Assembly (NCBI GenBank): GCA_029339505.1
Contig: JAQISU010000036.1
Coordinates: forward strand, 7,106,501 to 7,170,500
Source of the DNA: Unio delphinus
Taxonomy: Eukaryota; Mollusca; Bivalvia; Unionida; Unionidae
Reading direction: 5' to 3'
DNA length: 64,000 nucleotides
Shown: piece after piece, positions 48,319 through 58,102 of the stretch
How the letters are laid out: each line of letters starts with the position of its first letter
Position numbering within the stretch: position 1 is the stretch's first letter
Made by a program: the position numbers and the translations under genes
The notes under the pieces: generated by a model
What the model was told of the DNA's origin: nothing
What the model saw: the letters and a program-made list of their open reading frames with translations, nothing else
Database searches by the model: none

Positions 48319-49415
48319 GTTAACTATTCTGTCTGTACGTTGAAAGAAAATCTTTTAAAAAGAAGAAAACTCCGTATTACATAAGAGGTACGACCGATTA
48401 TAATTTGGCATTTGGTTTATAAAGTGTGCTAGATAACCAATACTTGTTATGTCAGGTGAAGTAAATTGCTGATTTACATGTATGACATATTTTAAATCAC
48501 ATTACAAATTTTATTTCCAATATTCATTTCTTTTTATAAACATGATTAGATTGTATATTATAATATTGTGTATTGTATATTTGTTTATAATGCTATCATT
48601 TTTTATTCCATAATTGTTCCTCATCAATATTTTTAAAGGCAATTTATTTTGTTTTCTGAGTCTCTTAAGTACATGCGTAAATTATTTTTCTTTATACATT
48701 TTTGGTGTGTACCTACACATGAGGCTAAGTCAGTAGATATGCATTGCCATTTTTATATTTAGATGCTTATTTACTAATAATAATTGGTAGATTTTATGCT
48801 GGTTTAGTTTGTACCCGACGCCCTTCAGCCTGCTATCAGACGTCGGCTTCTTTTCTTAACATAGTTATATTCTATCCCCAGCATATGAATTTTAGTCTAT
48901 TTTGTTTTATTTATTAAACTTAGTCGTATTCATGACATTTGATTTGATACTTGTCGATATTTATATACAACATTTCACACTCTTTCAATATGTTGTTAAA
49001 ATTTCATTGTTTTGTTTTATACATTACTTCCGTATTATATTCCTCTGGCTGTAGACCTCTTCTCTTTTGTAATGTGTTAGATAACCGAGTGGTAGCGTCC
49101 CCAATTTTCTGTTAGTAGTAGGTCCGTTTTAAAATGAATTATTTTGATCATTCCTGAAGTATTGCCAACGTTGTAAATATCTTGTTCAAAATGTTGTTAC
49201 ATCAACATACATCCGTGATGACAAATTTTGTTTATAACCAATGCTTTAATTTTTCAGTAGAAGTCTTACACTACACAATAGTATAGGATGTTAATACAGT
49301 CTGGAATGATGAACCATATTGTGTTACACCATTAAAATAAAAACCCTATTCGTGTCAACTCATTATTCCGATAGGAAACTCTTTAAAGGAAATATATTTT
49401 TCTTGGACCATTCAT
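48316..49415. other. Intergenic stretch, no gene seen
   Basis: AT-rich without arrays or coding signal that I can support. Confidence 0.5.
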
Positions 49416-49424
49416 CTAAACGAG

Positions 49425-50335
49425 ATATTGATTATCTTCATAATATTCACTACATTGATGATATTGATTATATTGATAATATTGATTAAATTGATAATAT
49501 TGATTATATTGATAATAGTGATAATAGTGATAATATTGATAATAGTGATAATAGTGATAATATTGATAATAGTGATAATATTGATTATATTGATAATAAT
49601 GATAATAGTGATAATAGTGATAATAGCAATAATAGTGATAATATTGATAATAGTGATAATAGTGATAATATTGATAATAGTGATAATAGTGATAATATTG
49701 ATAATAATGATAATAGTGATACTAGTGATAATAGCAATAATAGTGATACTAACGATAATAGCAATAATAGTGATAATATTGATAATAGTGATAATATTGA
49801 TAATAGTGATAATATTGATAATAGTGATAATATTGATAATATTGATAATAGTGATAATATTGATAATAGTGATAATAGTGATAATATTGATAATAGTGAT
49901 AATAGTGATAATAGTGATAATAGCAATAATAATGATAATAGTGATAATATTGATTATATTGATAATAGTGATAATAGTGATAATATTGATAATAGTGATA
50001 ATAGTGATAATATTGATAATAGTGATAATATTGATTATATTGATAATAATGATAATAGTGATAATAGTGATAATAGCAATAATAATGATAATAGTGATAA
50101 TATTGATAATAGTGATAATATTGATAATAGTGATAATAGTGATAATATTGATAATAATGATAATAGTGATACTAGTGATAATAGCAATAATAGTGATAAT
50201 ATTGATGAGATTGATTTTATTGATAAGATTTATTATATTGATAATATTGATTAAATTGAGAACAATAATTATATTGATTATATTGATAATATTGATTATA
50301 TTGATTACATTGATCATATTAATTTTATTGTTAAT
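49425..50335. repeat. GATAATAGT/GATAATATT array, about 0.9 kb
   Basis: Nonamers GATAATAGT and GATAATATT with GATTATATT variants alternate for about 900 bp. Because the motifs have lengths in multiples of three and lack stops in some frames, there are frames of over 300 codons on both strands made almost only of Ile, Asn, Leu, Val and Thr. They are not genes. Confidence 0.9.
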
Positions 50336-50447
50336 ACAGTACACATTGTAATAATATATTTGACCTTAATTTAAAAGTCGAAGTTGATACATTTCCTAAC
50401 ATTAAAAGAAACAGTTGATTGAGCTGTAAACTGAAACCTGAATGAGA

Positions 50448-50596
<149 letters not shown>

Positions 50597-50599
50597 TGA

Positions 50600-52945
50600 T
50601 CTGAAAGCTCTGATAAGCGTAAGTTTGTAACAGTAGGCGTCACTAAATATTACAATAAAACTGATTCCGGGATCATTATTTTCAATAAACATTTATAATG
50701 TCAACCCCTAGATCTTTGTTCCTTTGGTAATTATCGTAAATATTTCCGCAACAAAACGATATTTTATCTTTTCTTTTCTTGGCGCATATTCTTCGGGTAT
50801 TTGTTTATTTATATTTCTCACAAAGCAATTTAATTTTGTTTTCGGGGGGAGGTAACAAAACTTGACGGGCTCGGTAATTTTGTGTACAAGATACATCATT
50901 TTTACAGCACATGCAAATTGAGGGTGAGAGGGTGTGGAGCTGGTGATGGAGGAAAAAAATGCCCCCCGCTGCAATTTACAGGCTGGATCATACTGACGGA
51001 TTTAAAAAGCCACTTTCGGCGTACACCTTATTTCATCCAACTTTGTATCTTTCTGTACGGAAATTAAAAATGGTCACTGTGGACATAAAAGTTAATTCAG
51101 ATAATTATTTTATTTTGCATAACTGGATAACATAAAACTAATGATGACAATCATCGTCTCTCTCGTCATCTTTGAGATATTATTTATATAATACAAAATA
51201 TGACGTACAGTTAAGATTTTATAATCCCTGATTGGACATGTATTGTATTCAACTTCAAACCATGCTTCCCGATTATTTCTTGAAAGTGAATCTATCTGAG
51301 TTTCGGTGCGAAATCTAGAAGCAATTATTTCTCTCTACGTTTTTGGTTCAATACCATACAGACACCATGATGTGCTACTTCAAACGTGCCGACATGACTT
51401 TATAGATAAACGTCCGAAAAATAATTTTACCTATTTCAGAATGATGAAGAGACTTCATAATATTGTCGACCAGAGCGATTGGACATATATAACAATTGTC
51501 ATTAAAGGAGTATAATAATAACAAAAACACACATGTTATCAACAATATGATTTCGAATTTCAAATTCAGGTAAATCTAATATAGTGACGTGAAAGTCCTA
51601 GATTGTATTCTGAATAATCTGATTTTATGGATGATATGAATGAATGAATGTTAAATTATAGTGAACCGGCCATGAAGGGTCATTATTTACTGTTTTATCT
51701 TTCAAAATAAAGTTATTTAATTTTTACCGTGGGGTAAGGAATGGTGCCACATCCTCACGGGCGTTTATGCAGACATAGTGTGCTATTTAATTTGGTCGTC
51801 ATGTCGCGCCCCTATTGAGGGACTATCGACATGAATGTAGGACCTGGGTGAGTGGGAATGGATCAAACACGCACTTAACCCTATCAACCAATTGGAAGGA
51901 GTGTATTAGAGGTGCAATGACACCAACTATGGGCTGGTGAAAAATGGTCTTCACGTCTCGTCATGTTGAGGGTTTCTGGTTGCGAGGAAGGAGGAAAAGT
52001 TTCGATAAGCCAGCCCATGTACGTCGACAGCCTTGAAACGCTCTAGCTACACTTCTTTGAAGTCAGGTCCAGTTTCACTAATGGTTGGAAAAAATACAAA
52101 TAATGTGTAAGCCACCTTTAAAATTAAATCAAATTTTGTGTAGTTGAAGATTTTTTCTAACTCCTAACATAACAATGGTTCTAGTACCCAGTGTACGTAT
52201 TGAAAGTCTCTAACACTTTTAATTCTAGAATGTCTGTGCTACATATGTAAGCTGGTCACTGTTAGGTTATATGGATTGTGAATTTTGATTGGCGGTGTTC
52301 GAAATTGATCAAGTTAGGTTTCTCAAAAGAGCCTGTCACATAGAGCTTTCGTACTAAATGAGAGCTATGTAATGGCAAAATGGTAGTAGCCCTTAGAAGG
52401 GCTTTTTGATGGAGGGTTACGTTATGGTAACCAGTCTTCACTCATTCTGGTTTGTTTGCTCCGGTGTCATCCTGTAGTTTCTTGTTTTTTGGTCCTCCCT
52501 TCATCTTGATTGTCAGCACCGGTGTCCTCCTCTCTTCTGTGTATCTAGATCTAAAATTGTCCCTATCAATTTGGAAATAATCTGTGCTGTTGTTACAAAA
52601 GTGTAGACAGTCCCATGTGACAGACTATTAATGCGGATGTACTAGTCCCGCATTCCGGATGGTTCGAAGTTCGATACCACCTTGTATTTCTGATTTAGTT
52701 TTAGGAGAATACTGACTAATTGGTATTTGGATGCAGCATTGTGCCTCTGGGTCTGATGGTCTTGGTGTTTCATGTATATGGACAAAAAGTCAGAAATAGA
52801 GAGGAGTGCTAATTCTTAGATGATAGTACACAAAGTCCAACCTTTTGTTTTTGTACCTGATGTTATTTTCTTACATGCTTCAATGTTTATTTCTATATCT
52901 TTTGTTATCCCTGAGACTTCATCTAATTCTTTTGGCTGTTTTAAG
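50600..52945. other. No gene seen; probable old repeat sequence
   Basis: The part from about 51640 on is richer in G+C and reads like old transposable-element DNA. The segment 52400-52940 may be part of the 3' region of the minus-strand retrotransposon next to it. I cannot identify a coding region. Confidence 0.4.
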
Positions 52946-52949
52946 CGTG

Positions 52950-53400
52950 TAGCCCGTCAAATGAATGGTCAATGAACCCATGTGACCTCATTGTGGTGCT
53001 ACAATTTACTTCTTACGGTTGTTATAAATTTCAGAATTAGTATGTTATTTAGGTGTTTTAGTAGCCCGTCAAATGATTGGTCAATGAACCCATGTGACCT
53101 CATTGTGGTGCTACAATTTACTTCTTAAGGTTGCAATAAATTTCAGAATTAGTATGTTATTTCGGTGTTTTAGTAGTCAATCAAATGAGTGGTCAATGAA
53201 CCCATATAACCTCATTGTGGGACAACATTTTACTTCTTAAGGTTGTGATCAATTTCAGAATTTGTATGTTATTTAGGTGTTTTAGTAGCCCGTCAAATGA
53301 TTGGTCAATGAACCCATGTGACCTGATTGTGGGGCTTCAAATGGCTCCTTAAGGTTGTTTTACATGTTAGAATTTTCGATTTATTTAGGCGTTTAGGCGA
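52950..53400 (-). repeat. Tandem repeat of about 112 bp, four copies, likely 3' UTR of the retrotransposon
   Basis: Units of the form TAGCCCGTCAAATGATTGGTC...CCTCATTGTGG...TTATTTAGGTGTTTTAG repeat four times, the last diverged. They lie just past the 3' end of the minus-strand ORF2 remnant. Confidence 0.85.
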
Positions 53401-53469
53401 TGTTTCTATGTTTTTTCAATTAACCCTGTTCTTTTAAGCAAAAAAAATATATTTTTGAATGTTCCTTGA

Positions 53470-55655
53470 GGGTTGGTGTTAGTTAAAAGGATGACTTCTG
53501 GGTATGTACTTGGTGCGGCTATGTTTAGTTGTTTGGATCTAAATTTGTCCCTTTCCTTTCTGGTTTTTGTACAGTTGTTGAAGATATGGTGTAAATCTTC
53601 TGGGGTGTTACAATTGTGGCAATAAATGTTATGTGGGAAGGGTCCTATGTATTTTCCAAAGCTGTTGCCTGTTTGGTTTTTCGAATTATTATTCTATTTA
53701 TTTTACATTGTTCATAACCTGTGTACCTGGGTGTTTGTTTTTACTCTACCAACTTCCTTAATGATGTTGTGTAATATTCTCCCTTGTTTATTTATGTCCC
53801 AATCGGTTTGCCATTTTTGATTTATCATTGTGTTAATTAAACTATATAGTTAAGTTTGGCTATATTTAAGTGGCATGCAATTAGGTTCGTCGAGTTTAGT
53901 TTTAGCAAGTTGGTCTGCTAACTCATTACCATTGATGTCAATGTGGGATGGAATCCACATAAATTCTACAACTAGATTATTTGAATTTATGGTTTTCAGT
54001 ATTAGGTTAATTTGTTTTAAGAAATTTCCTCTAGATTTTCTGGTATTTTTTTGGATTGAGGTTAGGACGCTTAGCGAGTCGCTAATAATCACAATCTTAT
54101 TCGGTTTAGTTTTGTCCATCCACTTTAATGCTATTGGATTGCCCAAATAGCAGCTGTATAAATGGAGCAGTGGTCGGGTAGACGGCTGCCCATTTGAATA
54201 TTACATTCTGGTATGACCATTGCAGCAGCTGTTTTGAAAAGATTTGTTATTTTTGAGCCATCCGTGTAAATTTTTGTAAAATTGTGGCATTGATTATTTA
54301 TTATTTCTAATGCTAATGTTTTTAAATAGTTTTGTTGGTTTTCCTTTTTTCCTTTATCTGATAGGGAGATATTTACTTTCGTTCTTACATTGCTTCAAGG
54401 TTCTTTATTGTACGCTATGTTGTTTTCTACTTGGAATATGTCTATTGGAAGTTTAGTTTTAAATTCATGAACTAGTTTTCCCATAGAGGTGGTTTTTTTG
54501 AGAGTTTGTCTAAAGGGGATATTGCATTTGTTGATATCCAGGAACTTGGGGTGCGTTTTTTCATGGGCCGACATTCGGGCTGCATATTTTAAGATTAGTT
54601 CCTGCCTTCTAAGATGTAATGGCAGTTCCCCTGTTAAAACCTGTAGCTCGGCTGTCAAGGTTGATGGCAGTGCGCCGATACCAATGAGTTCGGTTTTTCT
54701 CTGTATTTTATTTAGTTTGTTTAAGTGACGGTTGGGTGCCGTGGTTTATATTAGGCACCTATAGTCAAGTTTAGATCTTATTAATGCCCTATACAGTGTT
54801 AAAATATTTTCTTGGTTGGCACCCCACTGAGTGACTTTGAGGCCTTTTAGTAGATTTAGATCCTGGTTTCATTTTTTAACTTGTTCATTTATATGATGCG
54901 CCCATGATAGGTGTTCATTAAAGTACAGAAATTTAGATACTTTTACGAATGTTATTTCTTTATTTTGTATTGTTAATTTGGGATATTGTTTGAATTTCTT
55001 ACGTGGGGTTAAAAGTACAGCCACCGTTTTTTGGTGCGAAAGTTTGAAGTCCATTTATCAGCTCATTGTCCTATGTTATTTACGCTGGTTTGAAGTTCAG
55101 CCATATGTTGGTGGTTGGAGAGGTCGCCTGCTCTTCATAGTCCACTATCATCAGCAAATTGTGATAATCCAATTTTAGGTGATGTCAAATTTGTGTCAAG
55201 GCCGTTTATCATTAGATTAAAGAGGGTAGGGCTGAGTACAATCTCTTGTGGAGTTCCATTTTCAAGGGTGTGTTCCTCAGAGTAAGTTGCCCCTACCCTA
55301 GTTATAATTTCTCAGTCGGTCAGGAAATTTTCTATAAAGTTGAACATACGACCCATAATGCCGTAATGATTTAATTTGGCTATAAGGCTTTTGGTCCATA
55401 CAAGGTCGAATGCTTTTTCCAGATCAATAAATACCGCAATTAAGTTTCTATTGCCTTTTCTTACAGAGTTGAATGCCAGTTTGATAGCGGTTTCTAATCT
55501 TATTAATTGATCCGTAGTGGATCTTTTATTTCTAAACCCACCTTGATTTTCAGAAACCACGTTGTTACTTTCAAGGTGGTGTTTAAGTCTATTAGTAATA
55601 AATGTTTCCATTATTTTCCATAGGATGTGAGTGAGAGAGATGGGTTTGTACGAAT
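53470..55655 (-). pseudogene. Decayed I/Jockey-type non-LTR retrotransposon ORF2 (RT, RNase H, Cys/His motif)
   Basis: Minus strand, right to left. RT begins YKPISLTHILWKIMETFI at 55650, then NQGGFRNKRSTTDQLIRLET, VFIDLEKAFDLVW, and QFADDSGL (the catalytic FADD) at about 55147-55161. Next come the thumb region (KFLYFNEHLSWAHHI near 54900) and a connecting part (54395-54658). RNase H follows with SDSLSVLTSI and WIPSHIDINGNELADQLAK at about 53850-54146, then CHNCNTPEDLHHIFNNC near 53600. Stops and frame changes break it. The N-terminal part of ORF2 is cut at 55654 by the virus-like element, so the rest may lie past the window. Confidence 0.85.
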
Positions 55656-55882
55656 AGCAGCAGAGAGGGTGAACAGACCACGATTTCAAGCAAAAATAAG
55701 GCTTCCAGATAACGTTTCCGAACAAAAAATGGCCTACACACTACGTTTTCAGACAAAAAATAAGACTTCCAACAAATCTCATTTAACCAAAAAAAAAGTC
55801 TCCATTTTTGCAAAACGAAGATTTTACGATTTTTTAATCAATTTTGCTCGCAACGATGTGGTCATCCACCCTCTCTGCTGCT
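55656..55882. repeat. Terminal segment with inverted 16-bp ends and inner tandem units
   Basis: AGCAGCAGAGAGGGTG at 55656-55671 is repeated inverted as CACCCTCTCTGCTGCT at 55867-55882, and similarity extends inward for about 45 bp. Between them, diverged units of about 32 bp beginning AAAAAATAAG and ending near CGTTTTCAGAC repeat three to four times. It may be the element's own terminal structure or a small TA-flanked MITE sitting at its end. Confidence 0.6.
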
Positions 55883-55937
55883 AGTGATTTCATCACTAGT
55901 GATTTCAGTTCTGGGTTAACAAAAATAATAAAAGATT

Positions 55938-56609
55938 TTAACCGAATATTTGATCCAGTCCGATACGATATCGTGTCCGAGGATCATGTAGATTTATTGT
56001 TGCGAATCCGTGTGGTTTTGACTGAGCATGACTAAAGAAATCTCGAAATTGATTGAAGTCCATATCAGAGCACCATGTCTGCCAAATATTTCTAAGAGTA
56101 TGAGTATCAACTCCGTTGAATACAGAAAGAATATTGCAGTTATCTCTGATGACTTTTGGAACCTGAGTGTAGCGTTGAGTGACATATATCACGTCAGTGT
56201 TTTTGTGACGCCCACGGGAAAATATTCTAGCAGGATTCTTTTGTTTATCCAACATTATATCGTCGTATACGACTAAATTGTTAATATCTCCATCAATATC
56301 ATCAATGCTCGGTGCTTCATCGATATCGGTTATAAAATCAATGGCATTCTCACCCTTAATTTCTGATGCATTCTCGTTAAAATCTTTTAGCACTTCATAG
56401 CATCGTTGGTCGTCTACGCTAGGGGCAATTAAATACAACTTATCCCACTTCATCCATCTCATTATTAAATTGAGCAACAATTGCGTTTTACCGGATCCAG
56501 ATGGCCCGATTATAATCATCCGGATAGAGTTTGGTAGCGCTGCATGATGCTTAATTGGTTCTCTTGTTTTAGTCGCTGAAAAATCAATTATATCCATATT
56601 TCTATACAT
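55938..56609 (-). CDS. A32-type genome packaging ATPase
   Basis: A 223-residue P-loop ATPase of the FtsK/HerA-A32 type that drives DNA into capsids in Polinton-like viruses and their relatives. Walker A is GPSGSGKT (residues 35-42), Walker B is NLVVYDDIM (111-119), and VTQRY (143-147) fits the sensor motif. Length is normal for the family. Start is ATG at 56609; a second Met four codons on (56597) is an alternative. It is divergent from the Zn-ribbon ORF, with only 5 bp between the two start codons, so promoters must overlap the coding regions or the later start is used. The frame is intact. Confidence 0.9.
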   Translation of the reverse strand: MYRNMDIIDFSATKTREPIKHHAALPNSIRMIIIGPSGSGKTQLLLNLIMRWMKWDKLYLIAPSVDDQRCYEVLKDFNENASEIKGENAIDFITDIDEAPSIDDIDGDINNLVVYDDIMLDKQKNPARIFSRGRHKNTDVIYVTQRYTQVPKVIRDNCNILSVFNGVDTHTLRNIWQTWCSDMDFNQFRDFFSHAQSKPHGFATINLHDPRTRYRIGLDQIFG

Positions 56610-56614
56610 AAATT

Positions 56615-56803
56615 ATGGATCTATATTGTGTGAAGTGTAGAACGCGTACTGGCACAGATGATGTGACGACGATTACAACTAAAAATAACCGATCAGCGCT
56701 TTCTGGTAAATGCGTGCAATGTGGTACAAAGAAATTTAGATTTGTTTCTAAACCCAAGGAACCTTTAAAAAAAAACGAGGAGGTGATATCGCAGCCAAAT
56801 TAG
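56615..56803 (+). CDS. Zn-ribbon protein, possibly the first part of a Zn-ribbon-PLA2 protein
   Basis: 62 codons. Two Cys pairs, CVKC (residues 5-8) and CVQC (33-36), with GTKKFRF after the second, form a zinc ribbon of the kind found in small proteins of adenovirus-like and Polinton-like viruses. The C-terminal 20 residues are Lys-rich and look like a linker. The frame passes through a run of nine A at 56767-56775, where the phospholipase frame overlaps it one base off. It may be made as this short form, as a longer form by frameshifting, or be broken by a slip in the A run. Confidence 0.7.
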   Translation: MDLYCVKCRTRTGTDDVTTITTKNNRSALSGKCVQCGTKKFRFVSKPKEPLKKNEEVISQPN

Positions 56804-57135
56804 CAAAACTCCCTGGAACCCCATGGGCAAAATACCCCGGAGAAAAGCACCTTCCAGGATATAGCTACTGTGGACCGGGAACCAGACTTGATATCAGACT
56901 CAATAATCAAAATCAACCCAACCCCGGTGAAGAACCAATAAACGCCATTGATAAGGCCTGTCACCTTCATGATGTTGCTTATAAAAGCAGCAATCTGCAA
57001 CACAGGCATCTAGCAGATGTGAAATTAATTCATGCGTTAAATGCTATTCCTGATAAATCCTTCAAAGAAAAATTGTCTTCATTTTTGATAAAATCGGCTA
57101 TGAAAAGTAAATTGATGTTAGGTGCTGGTAATTAA
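56752..57135 (+). CDS. Phospholipase A2-like domain (parvovirus VP1 type), no ATG in frame
   Basis: The frame opens after TAA at 56749-56751 and runs to TAA at 57133-57135. It contains the calcium loop YCGPG (56866-56880) and the catalytic HD pair followed by VAY (56968-56982), the pattern of the secreted-type PLA2 of parvovirus VP1 and some Polinton or adintovirus proteins, where it helps particles pass endosomal membranes (known of the family). There is no ATG before the domain, so it needs frameshifting from the Zn-ribbon frame, a non-ATG start, or it is disabled by an indel. It ends 4 bp before the integrase ATG. Confidence 0.75.
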   Translation, partial: TQGTFKKKRGGDIAAKLAKLPGTPWAKYPGEKHLPGYSYCGPGTRLDIRLNNQNQPNPGEEPINAIDKACHLHDVAYKSSNLQHRHLADVKLIHALNAIPDKSFKEKLSSFLIKSAMKSKLMLGAGN

Positions 57136-57139
57136 TAAT

Positions 57140-58102
57140 ATGGAATCAATTTATTATTCTCCGAGGGGATACTGGAGGGGTAACGCTGCAATCAATAAAC
57201 TCGCTAGAGCTGCAAAAGTGAAAAAAACCACTGCGGCTAATTGGTTATCCAAACAGGCACTATGGCAAATTTATCTACCACCGCCTAAACAAATTCAATT
57301 CTCGCATTTTGATGTGACCGCTCCTAATGAAGTTCATCAGGCTGATATATTATTTCTGCCACATGATCGTGGTTACAAATATGCGTTAACCGTAGTTGAT
57401 GTTGCGAGTCGATACAAAGAAGCAGAACCGCTGAAAACGAAATCGGCCACTGAAGTCGCTTCTGCATTTGAAAGGATTTATCGACGAGGTCCTCTGCACT
57501 GGCCAAATCTGTTACAAGTTGATCCTGGCAAGGAATTTCAGGGTGCAGTGTTATCTACAATGAAACATCATAATGTCACCATACGACGAGGGCATACTGC
57601 GCTACATCGCGATCAGGCCATTGTAGAACGATTTAATCGGACGATTGCTGAGCGGTTATTTGGATATCAATACGCAAAAGAATTCATTCAAGAAAAGCGA
57701 TCCAGTGAATGGGTTAAAAGATTACCATCTGTGATTACTGCACTGAATAACGAGATTACTAGAACAATCAACATGAAACCTATCAACGCGATTAAAAAGA
57801 AGTCAATATCCGTACAACCACAAAAAGATTTCCCTAGAAACGCTAGCGTTTCCCAACCAATTCTTGGTAGTAATGTCATTGTGAGGTACTTATACGAACC
57901 AGGAGAGCTTGAAGGGGGTAGAAAAAGGGCTACTGATCCTATTTGGAGCGTCACTACGCATAAGATATCTAGTATAACACGATCAACTGGTAGACCTCCA
58001 GTCTATAAACTGGATTCAACTGCCCCTCAGCGGGGTTTTACTCGACAACAACTACAAGTGATTCCCGAGGATACTCAATTGCCACCGCATGGTCTTAACT
58101 AG
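57140..58102 (+). CDS. Retroviral-type integrase of Polinton/adintovirus elements
   Basis: 320 residues from ATG 57140; an upstream GTG at 57122 is in frame but unlikely. The N-terminal region with YYSPRGYWRG and LSKQALWQIYLP is typical of Polinton integrases. The rve core has the acidic triad D69 (HQADILFL), D128 (QVDPGKEFQG) and E163 (AIVERFNRT), with 34 residues between the last two. The C-terminal part is a basic SH3-like region (PIWSVTTHKI) and I see no chromodomain. It joins the linear genome to host DNA. The stop overlaps the 3' end of the convergent polymerase gene by 8 bp. Confidence 0.92.
   Translation: MESIYYSPRGYWRGNAAINKLARAAKVKKTTAANWLSKQALWQIYLPPPKQIQFSHFDVTAPNEVHQADILFLPHDRGYKYALTVVDVASRYKEAEPLKTKSATEVASAFERIYRRGPLHWPNLLQVDPGKEFQGAVLSTMKHHNVTIRRGHTALHRDQAIVERFNRTIAERLFGYQYAKEFIQEKRSSEWVKRLPSVITALNNEITRTINMKPINAIKKKSISVQPQKDFPRNASVSQPILGSNVIVRYLYEPGELEGGRKRATDPIWSVTTHKISSITRSTGRPPVYKLDSTAPQRGFTRQQLQVIPEDTQLPPHGLN

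Noticed and set aside
49412..50351. Frames of 307 and 310 codons on both strands, made of Ile, Asn, Leu, Val and Thr
   Set aside because: Produced by the GATAATAGT/GATAATATT array; no real protein composition.
55592..55884. Short frames on both strands at the left end of the virus-like element
   Set aside because: They cross the insertion border and the terminal tandem units; the repeated look is from the DNA repeats.
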